A stretch of 64,000 bases of DNA from Bacillus sp. NP157 (GTDB taxonomy: Bacteria; Pseudomonadota; Gammaproteobacteria; Xanthomonadales; Rhodanobacteraceae), in NCBI GenBank assembly GCA_018889975.1, contig CP076546.1, forward strand, positions 1-64,000, written 5' to 3'. The position numbers and the translations under genes are program-made. How positions within the stretch are numbered: the first letter of the stretch is position 1; the number at the start of each line of letters is the position of its first letter. The notes under the pieces are model-generated. The model saw only the letters and a list, made by a program, of their open reading frames with translations, had not been told where the DNA came from and ran no database searches. This document shows, one piece after another, positions 46,433 to 54,801 of this stretch.

Positions 46433-47452
46433 TCAGTCCCCGCTGAACGCCCGCGCGAGCCAGTCCGGCACCGGAATCCCCTTTCCGCGCAGGAATCCCG
46501 GGTTGAACAGCTTCGCCTGGTAGCGCATGCCGCTGTCGCAGAGCACCGTCACCACCGTGTGGCCGGGGCCGAGGTGGCGGGCGAGGCGGATGGCGCCGGC
46601 GATGTTCACGCCGCTGGAAAGGCCGACGCAGTAGCCCTCGTGGTGGAGCAGGTCGTGGATTTCGGGGATCGACTCGGTATCCGGGATGGACCAGGCGAGG
46701 TCGATCGGGGCGTCGAGGAAATTGGCGGTGAGCCGGCCGTTGCCGATGCCTTCGGTGATCGAGCTGCCCTCGGCCTTGAGTTCGCCCGTGAGGACGTGGC
46801 TGGCCAGGGCGGAGCCGGCCGGGTCGGCGAGGGCCACCAGGATGCCTGCACGACGGGCCTTCAGTGCCCGGCCGACGCCGGCGATGGTGCCGCCGGTGCC
46901 CGAGGCGCAGGCGAAGCCGTCGACCCTGCCACCGGTCTGTTCCCAGATTTCCACGCCGGTGTGGGCTTCGTGCCACTCGCGGTTGGCCAGGTTGTCGAAC
47001 TGGTTGGCGAACCAGGCGCTGCCGGGCTCGCGTTCGTTCATCTCGGCGGCGAGGCGGCGGGCGGTGGCGGCGTAGTGGTTGGGGTCGGTCCAGGGCCCGG
47101 CTGGCACCAGGCGGACGTCCGCCCCGGCGGCACGCAGGGCATCGATCTTTTCGCGGCTCTGGGTGTCCGGCATGACGATGAGCGAGCAATAGCCCCGGCT
47201 GTTGCCCAGCAGGGCCAGGCCGATGCCGGTGTTGCCCGCCGTGCCCTCGACCAGGGTGGCCCCGGGCCGGAGCAGGCCCAGCCGCTCCGCGTCGTCCAGC
47301 AGGCCCAGTGCCGTGCGGTCCTTCACCGAGCCGCCAGGGTTGAGGAATTCGGCCTTGGCCAGGATCTCGCAGCCCGTGGCCTCCGAGGCCCGGCGCAGGC
47401 GCAACAGGGGAGTCTGGCCGATGCCGGCGCTGAGGGTGTCGTAGGTGGTCAT
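46433..47452 (-). CDS. PLP-dependent cysteine synthase family protein
   Basis: The 339-residue enzyme belongs to the cysteine synthase/cystathionine beta-synthase fold II family. K44 in LNPGGSVKDRTA binds PLP, VEGTAGNTGIGLAL contacts the substrate carboxylate, and CASGTGGTIAGVGRAL holds the phosphate. TAGNTG (not TSGNTG) at the asparagine loop and the C-terminal sequence differ from housekeeping CysK, so it may be a paralogue such as CysM-like or a cystathionine-type enzyme. ATG 47452 gives normal length. It is divergent from the methionine operon. Confidence 0.88.
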   Translation of the reverse strand: MTTYDTLSAGIGQTPLLRLRRASEATGCEILAKAEFLNPGGSVKDRTALGLLDDAERLGLLRPGATLVEGTAGNTGIGLALLGNSRGYCSLIVMPDTQSREKIDALRAAGADVRLVPAGPWTDPNHYAATARRLAAEMNEREPGSAWFANQFDNLANREWHEAHTGVEIWEQTGGRVDGFACASGTGGTIAGVGRALKARRAGILVALADPAGSALASHVLTGELKAEGSSITEGIGNGRLTANFLDAPIDLAWSIPDTESIPEIHDLLHHEGYCVGLSSGVNIAGAIRLARHLGPGHTVVTVLCDSGMRYQAKLFNPGFLRGKGIPVPDWLARAFSGD

Positions 47453-47698
47453 GGGGGTGATGTTAACTGCGGGGACGTGGATTCGTCGCTTTGTCCGGGC
47501 GAATGTCAGGCGGCCGCTGGCGCGGCCTGTGAGTCGGTCGATGGCGCGGCCTTTGGAACCGTGAATATTGGCTGCGCGGGCGCTGAATGTTTCGAAGGAA
47601 ACTGTCGCGCGCAGGCGCGATCCTACATTTACCGTTCGCAGCGGCCATGGGCCGCGTCTGCCAGGCCGCGCAAGCGGCCGACTCACGGCCATCCAGAT
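47453..47698. other. Divergent intergenic segment ahead of the methionine-operon control region
   Basis: No gene is supported. The segment contains one REP-like element (47604-47627) and GC-rich stretches such as GGCCATGGGCCGCG near 47643. The identifiable control elements of the methionine operon begin at 47699. Confidence 0.55.
47604..47627 (-). repeat. Variant REP-like element
   Basis: A reverse copy with one change in the conserved end (GCGCGATCCTACA instead of GCGCGCTCCTACA). Confidence 0.7.
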
Positions 47699-47714
47699 GT
47701 ATAGACGTCTATAC
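47699..47714. promoter_or_regulatory. Perfect 16-bp palindrome, candidate operator for the methionine operon
   Basis: GTATAGACGTCTATAC is a perfect palindrome ending five bases upstream of the -35 box. Its centre AGACGTCT equals the MetJ half-box known from enterobacteria. No metJ-type gene is in the window and many Xanthomonadales lack MetJ, so the binding protein is unknown. Confidence 0.55.
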
Positions 47715-47719
47715 GGCTG

Positions 47720-47748
47720 TTGACAGGCCATGGATCGGCGCGTATCGT
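47720..47748 (+). promoter_or_regulatory. Sigma-70 promoter of the methionine operon
   Basis: A perfect -35 box TTGACA at 47720-47725, a 17-base spacer and TATCGT at 47743-47748. The transcript would begin at about 47755, at or just inside the 5' end of the SAM-I riboswitch. Confidence 0.75.
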
Positions 47749-47750
47749 CG

Positions 47751-47871
47751 ATTCCACTCATCGAGACCGGCTGAGGGACAGGCCCTTTGAAGCCGGGGCA
47801 ACCTGCGGATTTCCGCGACGGTGCCAACTCCTGCGGTGCGTGGTTCGCCACGCAAGCCGATAGATGGGAAT
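47751..47871 (+). promoter_or_regulatory. SAM-I riboswitch
   Basis: The sequence has the SAM-I (S-box) core in the right order: GAGGGACAGGCCCTTTGAA at 47773-47791, GCCGGGGCAACC at 47792-47803, the P3 hairpin TGCGGATTTCCGC(G), and GGTGCCAACTCCTGC at 47820-47834, followed by P4 and a closing strand GATGGGAAT at 47863-47871. That strand pairs with ATTCC and CATC at 47751-47762 to make P1. SAM binding should switch off the homoserine/methionine genes. The expression platform to 47961 has no obvious U-run terminator, so control may be translational. Confidence 0.88.
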
Positions 47872-47961
47872 GTCCGTGCCGGTCGCGTTTCTTCGCGTCG
47901 CCGTGCAGGGCAGTCCGGCTACAGGTATCCGCAGGGCTCGAACCCGACTGGAACCCCGGAC

Positions 47962-48996
47962 ATGCCCGCAGAGCCCCTCACCGTGATCTCCCTCCCCGAA
48001 CAGGCCGTGGCCACCGCGCCGCGTGGCGCCGCCGATCTCACCGAGCAGCGTGGTACCCGCCGCGTGTCGTTCCTGCCCAAGTACGGCAGCGAGCCGGTGG
48101 CCGTGGATGTCCGCTACCTCTGGTGCGGCGCGCCCCACGCCCCCACGGTCGCCGTGCAGGGTGGCATCTCGGCCACCCGCGACGTCTGCGCCGGCCGCGA
48201 TCGCCAGGGCTGGTGGCAGGAGCTGGTCGGCCCCGGTTCGGCCGTCGACCTGGAGCATTGCCGGGTGCTTTCGATCGACTGGCTGGTGCCCGACGATGTC
48301 GAAGGCATCGATTCCATCTCCAGCGAGGACCAGGCCGCGGCGCTTGCCGCGCTGGTGGACGAACTCGGCATCGGTCGCCTGCATGCCTTCGTGGGCTCGT
48401 CGTACGGCGCCATGACGGGCCTGGCTTTCGCGGCCAACCACCCGGACAAGGTCGGTGCGCTGGTGTTGCTCGCCGGTGCCCATCGTCCGCACCCGCTGTC
48501 GACGGCGCAGCGCTCCGTGCAGCGCGGCATCGTCCGGCTTGGCATCGAGTCGGGCCGCACCGACGAAGCGCTGGCGCTGGCTCGCCAGCTGGCGATGACC
48601 ACCTACCGCGGCAGCGAGGAATTCTCCCGTCGCTTCGCCGCCGGCCCGGAACTGCGCGATGGCCGCTTCTATTTTCCGGTGGAGGATTACCTGGAGCACG
48701 CAGGCCGCCGTTTCGTCGAGCGCTTCGATCCGCTGCGTTTCCTCGCGCTGTCCGAATCGATCGACCTGCACGACATCGCCCCGGAGCGTGTCCACGCACC
48801 GACCACCCTGGTCGGCTTCCCGTCCGACCGTCTCGTGCCGCTGTCCGACCTGTGCGAATTGCAGCGTCGCATCGGCGGTACCGCCACCCTCGAAGTCGTG
48901 GATTCGCCGTATGGCCACGACGCCTTCCTCAAAGAAACCGTGCAGCTCGCCCCCGTGCTGCGTCACGCACTCAACGACTGTCGCGGAGACCGCTAA
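47962..48996 (+). CDS. metX: Homoserine O-acyltransferase, MetX family
   Basis: The 344-residue alpha/beta-hydrolase-fold enzyme has the nucleophile S147 in FVGSSYGAMTGL, an aspartate in VGFPSDRLVP and the histidine in SPYGHDAFL. It activates homoserine as the first committed step of methionine synthesis. MetX-fold enzymes use acetyl-CoA or succinyl-CoA; the latter is common in Xanthomonadales, but I cannot decide here. It is the first gene after the SAM riboswitch, and metB follows after two bases. Confidence 0.9.
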   Translation: MPAEPLTVISLPEQAVATAPRGAADLTEQRGTRRVSFLPKYGSEPVAVDVRYLWCGAPHAPTVAVQGGISATRDVCAGRDRQGWWQELVGPGSAVDLEHCRVLSIDWLVPDDVEGIDSISSEDQAAALAALVDELGIGRLHAFVGSSYGAMTGLAFAANHPDKVGALVLLAGAHRPHPLSTAQRSVQRGIVRLGIESGRTDEALALARQLAMTTYRGSEEFSRRFAAGPELRDGRFYFPVEDYLEHAGRRFVERFDPLRFLALSESIDLHDIAPERVHAPTTLVGFPSDRLVPLSDLCELQRRIGGTATLEVVDSPYGHDAFLKETVQLAPVLRHALNDCRGDR

Positions 48997-48998
48997 CC

Positions 48999-50195
48999 AT
49001 GACTCGTGAAACCCGCCTGTGTACCCGCGCCGTTCGCGCCGGCATTGAATCCGACACCCAGCATGGCGCCGTCGTGCCGCCGCTGCACCTGTCCACCAAC
49101 TATGCCTTCGAAGGATTCGGTCGCAAGCGCGCCTACGACTACTCGCGCAGTGGCAACCCGACCCGCGACCTGCTCGCCGAAGCGCTGACCGAGCTGGAAG
49201 AAGGCGCCGGTGCCGTGGTCACCAACACCGGTATGTCCGCGGTCGCGCTTGCGCTCGAGCTGGTCCCCGCGGGTGGCCTCGTGATCGCTTCGCACGATTG
49301 CTATGGCGGGACCTGGCGCCTGCTCGATGCATGGGCGAAGAAGGGCCGCTTCAGCGTCCGCTTCGTCAACTTCAACGATCCCACCGCGCTGGCCGATGGC
49401 CTGGCCGCGAAGCCGGCCCTGGTCTGGATCGAAACGCCGTCGAACCCGCTGCTGCGTATCACCGACGTGCGCCACGTGGCCCAGGCAGCGCATGCCGTCG
49501 GCGCGCTGGTGCTGGTCGACAACACCTTCCTGTCGCCGGCCTTGCAGCAGCCGCTGAAGCTCGGCGCCGACGTGGTGCTGCATTCCACCACCAAGTACAT
49601 CAATGGCCACAGCGACGTGGTCGGTGGTGCGGTGATCGCTGCCGATCCGGCCGTGGCCGAGCAGCTGAAGTGGTGGGGCAACTGCAACGGCCAGACCGGC
49701 TCGCCGTTCGACAGCTTCCTCACCCTGCGCGGCGTGCGTACGCTCGCCGTCCGCCTGCGCGCCCATGAAGAGAATGCACGTCGCGTCGCCGACCGCCTCG
49801 AAGGACACGAAGCCGTTGAGCGGATCTACTACCCGGGGCTGGCCTCGCACCCGGGCCATGCACTGGCGCAGCGCCAGCAGAAGGGCTTCGGCGCGATGCT
49901 GAGTTTCGAGCTTGCCGGTGGCGATGCCGCGATCGAAGCGTTCGTCGACGGGCTGCAGTACTTCTCGCTTGCCGAGTCGCTGGGCGGCGTGGAAAGCCTG
50001 GTGGCGCACCCGGCCACGATGACCCATGCGGCGATGGCGCCGGAAGCACGTCGGACGGCCGGCATCGCCGACAACCTGCTGCGCCTGTCGATCGGTATCG
50101 AAGACGGCGACGACCTGATCGACGACCTGGAAGCGGGCCTGACGCGTGCCGTGGCGGTCACCAAGGCTTCGTCGAAACGCAAGGTCGGCGCATGA
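48999..50195 (+). CDS. metB: Cystathionine gamma-synthase-type PLP enzyme
   Basis: The 398-residue enzyme belongs to the Cys/Met metabolism PLP family: YSRSGNPTRDLLAEAL, ETPSNPLLRITD, and K199 in HSTTKYINGHSDVVGGA, the PLP lysine. It joins the activated homoserine from MetX with cysteine (gamma-synthase) or with sulfide (O-acylhomoserine sulfhydrylase); the MetB role is preferred because of similarity in the core and operon partners. It overlaps the homoserine dehydrogenase gene by four bases. Confidence 0.88.
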   Translation: MTRETRLCTRAVRAGIESDTQHGAVVPPLHLSTNYAFEGFGRKRAYDYSRSGNPTRDLLAEALTELEEGAGAVVTNTGMSAVALALELVPAGGLVIASHDCYGGTWRLLDAWAKKGRFSVRFVNFNDPTALADGLAAKPALVWIETPSNPLLRITDVRHVAQAAHAVGALVLVDNTFLSPALQQPLKLGADVVLHSTTKYINGHSDVVGGAVIAADPAVAEQLKWWGNCNGQTGSPFDSFLTLRGVRTLAVRLRAHEENARRVADRLEGHEAVERIYYPGLASHPGHALAQRQQKGFGAMLSFELAGGDAAIEAFVDGLQYFSLAESLGGVESLVAHPATMTHAAMAPEARRTAGIADNLLRLSIGIEDGDDLIDDLEAGLTRAVAVTKASSKRKVGA

Positions 50196-51259
50196 GCGCC
50201 GTGGCGGTGTCACCCCTCGCTGCGCAGGCACCGCGTACCGCCGTCGTGCTGTTGGGCACCGGCGTGGTCGGCCGGGCGCTCCTGACCTTGCTGGCCACAC
50301 CCGCGGCTGACTCGCTGCGCCTCGTAGGCGCGGCCAATTCGCGCCGCCAGCACGTCTTCGCCGACGGCCTGCGCCCGGGCGACGTCGCCGACGCGCTGAC
50401 CCGCGCACGCGATGGCCGCGACAACGCGCCGTTACTCGCGGCGCTCGACGCCACGGGTGCGGCGCGCAAGGTGGTGATCGACGCGACCGCTTGTGCCATC
50501 GAAGCCACTCGCCATGCGGACTGGCTGACCCGGGGTTACCACGTGGTCACCGCGAACAAGGCGCTGGCTGGCGGCCACCTGCAGGGCTGGCGTGCGCTGC
50601 AGGCGGCGTCGTCCAGCGGCGCGGTCTATGGCGATGCCGCGACCGTCGGCGCGGGCCTGCCGGTGCTGTCCACCCTGCGCCGCCTGCGTCGCTGCGGCGA
50701 CAGCCTGCTCACCCTCGAGGGCGTGTTTTCCGGTTCGCTGTCGTGGTTGTTCAACCAGTACGATGGCTCACAGCCGTTCTCGGCACTATTGCGCGATGCA
50801 CGCCGTCTCGGTTTCACCGAGCCCGATCCGCGTTCGGATCTGTCAGGCGAGGACGTTGCGCGCAAGCTGTTGATCATCGCGCGCCATGCCGGCTTCGCCC
50901 TGGGTAGCGACGAGGTGGAAGTCGAGAGCCTCGTGCCCGAATCCCTGCGCGGTGTCGAGACCAAGGTGTTCCTCGATCGCCTCGAAGAGCTCGACGAGCC
51001 GCTGGCACGGCGCCACGCTCAGGCGAAGGCCAACGGCAAGGTGCTGCGTTACCTCGCCCGGCTGAACCAGCGTGGACGTGCACGCGTCGGCCTGGTCGAG
51101 GTGGGCCTGGATCATCCGGCCTCGCGGCTGTCGGGGACCGACAACCAGTTCGCGCTGACCACGACGCGCTATCACTCCACGCCGCTGGTTATCCAGGGGC
51201 CGGGTGCGGGTCCGGAGATCACGGCGCAGGCGTTGTTGGGGGATGTGCTGGGGCTCTGA
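50192..51259 (+). CDS. hom: Homoserine dehydrogenase
   Basis: The 355-residue enzyme has the NAD(P)-binding LLGTGVVGRALLTLL (about 20-34), VVTANKALAGG and the catalytic region GVFSGSLSWLFNQY and LGFTEPDPRSDLSGEDVARKLLIIAR in outline, with the active-site lysine after ARK. It lacks a fused aspartokinase and an ACT domain. It makes homoserine for MetX and completes a three-gene operon under the SAM riboswitch. Its last 41 bases overlap the convergent kinase gene. Confidence 0.94.
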   Translation: MSAVAVSPLAAQAPRTAVVLLGTGVVGRALLTLLATPAADSLRLVGAANSRRQHVFADGLRPGDVADALTRARDGRDNAPLLAALDATGAARKVVIDATACAIEATRHADWLTRGYHVVTANKALAGGHLQGWRALQAASSSGAVYGDAATVGAGLPVLSTLRRLRRCGDSLLTLEGVFSGSLSWLFNQYDGSQPFSALLRDARRLGFTEPDPRSDLSGEDVARKLLIIARHAGFALGSDEVEVESLVPESLRGVETKVFLDRLEELDEPLARRHAQAKANGKVLRYLARLNQRGRARVGLVEVGLDHPASRLSGTDNQFALTTTRYHSTPLVIQGPGAGPEITAQALLGDVLGL

Positions 51260-52583
51260 GCGAGGGCGCCGGCGGAAAGGTGACGCGGACCAGGGTGCCG
51301 CCGTCGCTGGCATCGAGGATGCTGGCGTGGCCCTTGTGGTGTGACATCACCTGTTGCACGAGGTGAAGGCCCAGGCCGGTACCCGAGGAGCGCGGGCGCA
51401 GTCGATGGAAAGCTTCGAACACCCGCTCGCGTTCGTCGGCGGGAATGCCCGCGCCGTTGTCTTCGACCTCGATCGTGCTGCCTTCGACGCGCACGGTGAT
51501 CTGCTTGCCGCCGTGTTCGACCGCGTTCTGGATCAGGTTGGTGAGCACGCGTTCGATGGCACCGGCGTTGCCGCTGATCGGCGCAGGCCGGTGGGTCACG
51601 ACTTCGATGGATTTGTCCGCGGCGATGAGCAGCGGGGCGAGGTCGGCGGCGACACGACGGGCGATGGCGGCGGGATCGATCGCTTCGAACGGCGCACCGT
51701 TCTCGAGCCGATGCAGGTCGAGCAGCTGTTCGGATAGCGTGGACAGGCGCGACACATCCGCCGCAAGGCCGCGCAAGGCGGGATCGCTGCTTGCTTCGAC
51801 CTTCATCCGCAGGATGGCGATGGGCGTGCGCAGTTCATGCGCGGCGGAGGCGATGAACCGGCGTTGTTGCTCATGGCCGTCGTCGAGTCGGCCGAGCGCA
51901 TCGTTCACCGCGCGAACCAGTGGCGTGATCTCCCGCGGCAGCTGGTCTTCCGGCAGGCGGATGCCCTGGCTTCCCACCTTGATGTTCTCGGCCTCGCGCG
52001 CCGTGCGTACGACGCCTGCCAGTGCGCGACGGACGATCCACGGTGTCGCGACGATGGAAACCAGCGCGAGGGCGAGGAACAGCGGAACGGCGATGAGGTT
52101 GGATGCGAGCGCGATCAGCAGCGTGAGCGGCCGCACGATGCCGTGCGCGGCGATCATCATGTTGCCGGCCGGCCCTGTCGCGTGCCGGACGACGGCGGAC
52201 GTCGTGTAGGGCGCCGACTTGCCGCGGAAATCCGCGGACGTGAAGGCATCGAGGTGGGGCAGTAGGGGGCGAAGTGCGTCGGGTACCGTGCCGTAGGTGA
52301 CGTACGATCCGTCGTCCAGTTTCGCGGCGAACCACAGGTCGGTGGAGTCCTTGCGCAGCTCGTCCAGTGCGGGCGTCTCGCGGACGACGGCGTGTCCTTG
52401 CGCGTCGCGGACGATGGCCTTCGCCGCCACGTGCACGAGCACGTCGTCGGCATACATGCCATTCACGCTCGAATGCAGGATCAGCAGTACCAGCACGCCG
52501 GCCGAGGCCACCAGGGTGAGGAACTGCAGGATGAGCGGCTGGACGATGAGGCGCGTCTTCAGCGAGAACGGGCGCCGGCTCAT
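51219..52583 (-). CDS. Membrane sensor histidine kinase, QseC/PmrB-like
   Basis: The 454-residue kinase has two membrane helices (about 13-35 and 152-178) around a periplasmic sensor of roughly 115 residues, a HAMP linker, the H box ASAAHELRTPIAILR, and an HATPase with NLIQNAVEHGG, EDNGAGIP and GTGLGLHLVQQV. It is coupled to the response regulator upstream by a four-base overlap. The C-terminus has a proline-rich tail. The end overlaps the homoserine dehydrogenase gene on the other strand. Confidence 0.92.
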   Translation of the reverse strand: MSRRPFSLKTRLIVQPLILQFLTLVASAGVLVLLILHSSVNGMYADDVLVHVAAKAIVRDAQGHAVVRETPALDELRKDSTDLWFAAKLDDGSYVTYGTVPDALRPLLPHLDAFTSADFRGKSAPYTTSAVVRHATGPAGNMMIAAHGIVRPLTLLIALASNLIAVPLFLALALVSIVATPWIVRRALAGVVRTAREAENIKVGSQGIRLPEDQLPREITPLVRAVNDALGRLDDGHEQQRRFIASAAHELRTPIAILRMKVEASSDPALRGLAADVSRLSTLSEQLLDLHRLENGAPFEAIDPAAIARRVAADLAPLLIAADKSIEVVTHRPAPISGNAGAIERVLTNLIQNAVEHGGKQITVRVEGSTIEVEDNGAGIPADERERVFEAFHRLRPRSSGTGLGLHLVQQVMSHHKGHASILDASDGGTLVRVTFPPAPSLRAPAHPPTTPAP

Positions 52584-53254
52584 GGCGTCGCCTTCAACAG
52601 ATAGCCGACCCCGCGGATAACGTGGATCTCGACCCCTGCCTCGGCGTCGGCGAGCTTGCGGCGCAGGCGCGACACATGCGAGTCCAGGCTGTTGGACTGG
52701 ATCTCGTCGTCGAAACCATAAACGGCCTCCTCCAGCGATTCGCGCAGCACGGTGCGGCCGCGTCGGCGGAGCAGGGCGGCCAGGACGCGGATCTCGCGAC
52801 GCGGCAGGTCCAGGCGCTGGCCACGGATGCTGGCCTCGCCGTGGGCGAGGTCGAAGACGAGATGTCCCACGGTGACTTCGTCGGCGGCCAGTTCGTTGGG
52901 CCGGCGTTGTATCGCGCGGATGCGGGCGAACAGCTCTTCCAGCTCGAACGGCTTGACCAGGTAGTCGTCGGCACCGGTATCGAGGCCGGCGACGCGGTCG
53001 GTCAGTTCACCGCGCGCGCTCAACACGATGATGGCTACGCCCGGGCAGTGGGCGCGTAGCACGGGGATCAGGCCGAGGCCGTCGCCGTCGGGAAGCGTGC
53101 GGTCCAGGAGCACCAGCTGGTGTGCACGCGCGCGGATCGCTTCGCTGGCGAGCGCCACGCTATCGACCCAGTCGACGATGAATTGCTCGCGCTCGAGCAC
53201 GCCGCGCATGGCGCCGGCGAATTCGACCTCGTCCTCGACCAGCAAGATTCTCAT
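52580..53254 (-). CDS. OmpR-family response regulator, QseB/PmrA-like
   Basis: The 224-residue protein has a receiver with VEDE at 7-9, D51 in VLLDRTLPDGDG and K in YLVKPFE, and a C-terminal winged helix with SLDSHVSRLRRKLADAE. It starts at ATG 53254 and overlaps the kinase gene. Direct repeats of TTGCGCC at an 11-base pitch in the divergent gap (53302 and 53313) could be its own operator. Confidence 0.92.
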   Translation of the reverse strand: MRILLVEDEVEFAGAMRGVLEREQFIVDWVDSVALASEAIRARAHQLVLLDRTLPDGDGLGLIPVLRAHCPGVAIIVLSARGELTDRVAGLDTGADDYLVKPFELEELFARIRAIQRRPNELAADEVTVGHLVFDLAHGEASIRGQRLDLPRREIRVLAALLRRRGRTVLRESLEEAVYGFDDEIQSNSLDSHVSRLRRKLADAEAGVEIHVIRGVGYLLKATP

Positions 53255-53301
53255 CAATTTGGCTCCTGCCCCAGCATAGCCGCAACCCTGCACGGCATGC
53301 A

Positions 53302-53400
53302 TTGCGCCAACGTTGCGCCGCACCCTGGCGGGCCTTGCAGGCGTTTCGAGCCGACCACCGCGGCCTGCCGCTGTCGGTGGCAGACGCCATGTTGGCGCAA
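53302..53400. promoter_or_regulatory. Candidate response-regulator operator repeats
   Basis: TTGCGCC occurs at 53302 and again at 53313, an 11-base spacing typical of tandem OmpR-family half-sites, and in reverse as TTGGCGCAA at 53392-53400. They lie in the divergent gap between the regulator gene and the small secreted protein at 53454. Confidence 0.45.
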
Positions 53401-53453
53401 CCTCACCCATGTTCCCTTACGCATACCCCGCCATGGCTAGAGGAGTGTGCACG

Positions 53454-53780
53454 ATGTTCAACACGACAGGTCGATCATTGATGCTGGCGGCCGCACTGGC
53501 CCAGTGCTGCCTCGTGGCATACCCGGGCGTCGCCAGCGCGCAGCGCTGGGCCGACCACCACGACGGCTGGCGTTCCGACCGCCAGCAGCGCGACCACGAC
53601 CAGTGGGAGCGCGACCGCGAGCGCAAGCGTCGTAGCGACGCGAAGCGCGACGGCGTGGTCGCGGGTGTCGTCGGCACCGCGGTGGTCGTCGGCATCATCG
53701 CCGCGGTCGCGAACGCGAAGAAAGACAACCGCCCGGACGAGTGCCGGGACGACTACGGCAACGTCTATCGCTGCCGCTGA
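53454..53780 (+). CDS. Small secreted, highly charged protein of unknown function
   Basis: The 108-residue protein has a signal peptide (about 1-29, GVASAQ), then an Arg/Asp/His-rich stretch (about 30-66; WADHHDGWRSDRQQRDHDQW), a hydrophobic Gly/Val/Ala segment (about 67-88) that looks like a membrane anchor or glycine zipper, and a short tail with two cysteines (DECRDDYGNVYRCR). AGAGGAG precedes the ATG. It is divergent from the two-component genes and may be one of their targets. No family is recognised with confidence. Confidence 0.7.
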   Translation: MFNTTGRSLMLAAALAQCCLVAYPGVASAQRWADHHDGWRSDRQQRDHDQWERDRERKRRSDAKRDGVVAGVVGTAVVVGIIAAVANAKKDNRPDECRDDYGNVYRCR

Positions 53781-53838
53781 CACAAGGCTGCGTGATGCAA
53801 GCCCCGTGATCTCCAACGTTTCCGAATGAGGTGAACCG

Positions 53839-54228
53839 ATGTTCAAGAGCATGCTTTTCGCGGCCTCGCTGGCCATTCCCGTAGCCGCCGGTGCCGCCAC
53901 CACGGATCCGCGCCAGGCGACCATCGACAGGAATTTCGCCGCCATGGATACCAATCACGACGGCAAGATCGACAAGGCCGAATACGCGGCGTTCCAGACC
54001 GCTCGCTTCGACCGCCAGGCGCAGTCGGTCGACGGTGCATTCAACGAACTGGACACGAACAAGGACGGCAAGATCAGCAAGGCGGAAGCCGCCGCCGTCC
54101 CCGCCATCGCGACCTACTTCGATGCGCTCGACATCAACAAGGACGGCTCGCTGTCGCGCGAGGAAATGCAGAAGGCGATTGTCGCCGCGCAGACCGCCGA
54201 GGCAGCTGATACGCCTGCTGCGAAGTAG
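53839..54228 (+). CDS. Secreted EF-hand protein with three calcium-binding loops
   Basis: The 129-residue protein has a signal peptide (about 1-20, VAAGAAT) and three EF-hand loops, DTNHDGKIDKAE, DTNKDGKISKAE and DINKDGSLSREE. Each loop has acidic residues at positions 1, 3, 5 and 12, so all three should bind calcium. It lies 58 bases after the small charged protein and may be co-transcribed. A calcium sensor or buffer in the periplasm is the likely role. Confidence 0.88.
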   Translation: MFKSMLFAASLAIPVAAGAATTDPRQATIDRNFAAMDTNHDGKIDKAEYAAFQTARFDRQAQSVDGAFNELDTNKDGKISKAEAAAVPAIATYFDALDINKDGSLSREEMQKAIVAAQTAEAADTPAAK

Positions 54229-54314
54229 TCTGTAGGCGATCCGGCGGATCGCGATGACGACGGGCCGCCATGCAGCGGCCTGTTTTCGTTTCCGGGGGCG
54301 TAGCGTAGCCGTCG

Positions 54315-54743
54315 CTACGCGGGCACGGCCGGATAGATATCGAGCGATAGCGAGAGGCCGAGGTCGGCCAATCGTTGCATCATTGCCGGTCTCAGCGATT
54401 CGCCGCCGCTGCGTTCAAGGAACCATCCAACGAAGAGTTCGAGATCCACGCCGTTGGCACGGAATTCGTCGAGGCGCTGCCGATGCGGTTCCAGCATGTC
54501 CAGGCATCGACCGATCGCGTCGGAGAGCCAGGCGCGTTCGGTCGGCAAGATCTTCAGGGCGATGTACGACTCGGTGCGGATGCCCTCCAGCGGCGTTCCG
54601 CGCGGCGTCGTCCGGGCTTCTCCAGCCTGCCACTGGGCGGAAGCGGGCAGGGATAAGGCCATCGCCAGGCTGCCGAGGTCACCAGCCGGGGCCGTGGCCC
54701 GAAGCGACACCGTGACCGTCATCGGGATATCGTCCTGCTCCAT
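54315..54743 (-). CDS. DUF4279-like protein
   Basis: The 142-residue cytosolic protein contains AWLSDAIGRCLDMLEPHRQRL in outline, and a VDLELFVGWFLERSGGESL stretch near the end, as in DUF4279 proteins, some of which act as immunity proteins next to polymorphic toxins. No toxin gene is adjacent here. It starts at ATG 54743, about 30 bases from the permease terminator. The family assignment rests on overall pattern only. Confidence 0.6.
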   Translation of the reverse strand: MEQDDIPMTVTVSLRATAPAGDLGSLAMALSLPASAQWQAGEARTTPRGTPLEGIRTESYIALKILPTERAWLSDAIGRCLDMLEPHRQRLDEFRANGVDLELFVGWFLERSGGESLRPAMMQRLADLGLSLSLDIYPAVPA

Positions 54744-54772
54744 TGCCGTGGATTTCCTTTGGCAGCAAAAGA

Positions 54773-54795
54773 AAAGGCGCCCCGTGGGCGCCTTT
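54773..54795 (-). terminator. Rho-independent terminator of the amino-acid permease gene
   Basis: On the minus strand the stem AAAGGCGCCC / GGGCGCCTTT is followed by TTTTCTTTT. It lies seven bases past the permease stop and separates it from the DUF4279-like gene. Confidence 0.85.
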
Positions 54796-54801
54796 CTCGT
54801 G

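Noticed and set aside
44711-47704. A 997-codon open frame opposite prfC and the cysteine synthase gene
   Set aside because: It runs antisense through two clear genes and shows no domains; its composition is typical of an antisense shadow.
54315-54743. Immunity protein of a toxin system
   Set aside because: DUF4279-like proteins can serve this role, but no toxin or secretion gene is next to it.
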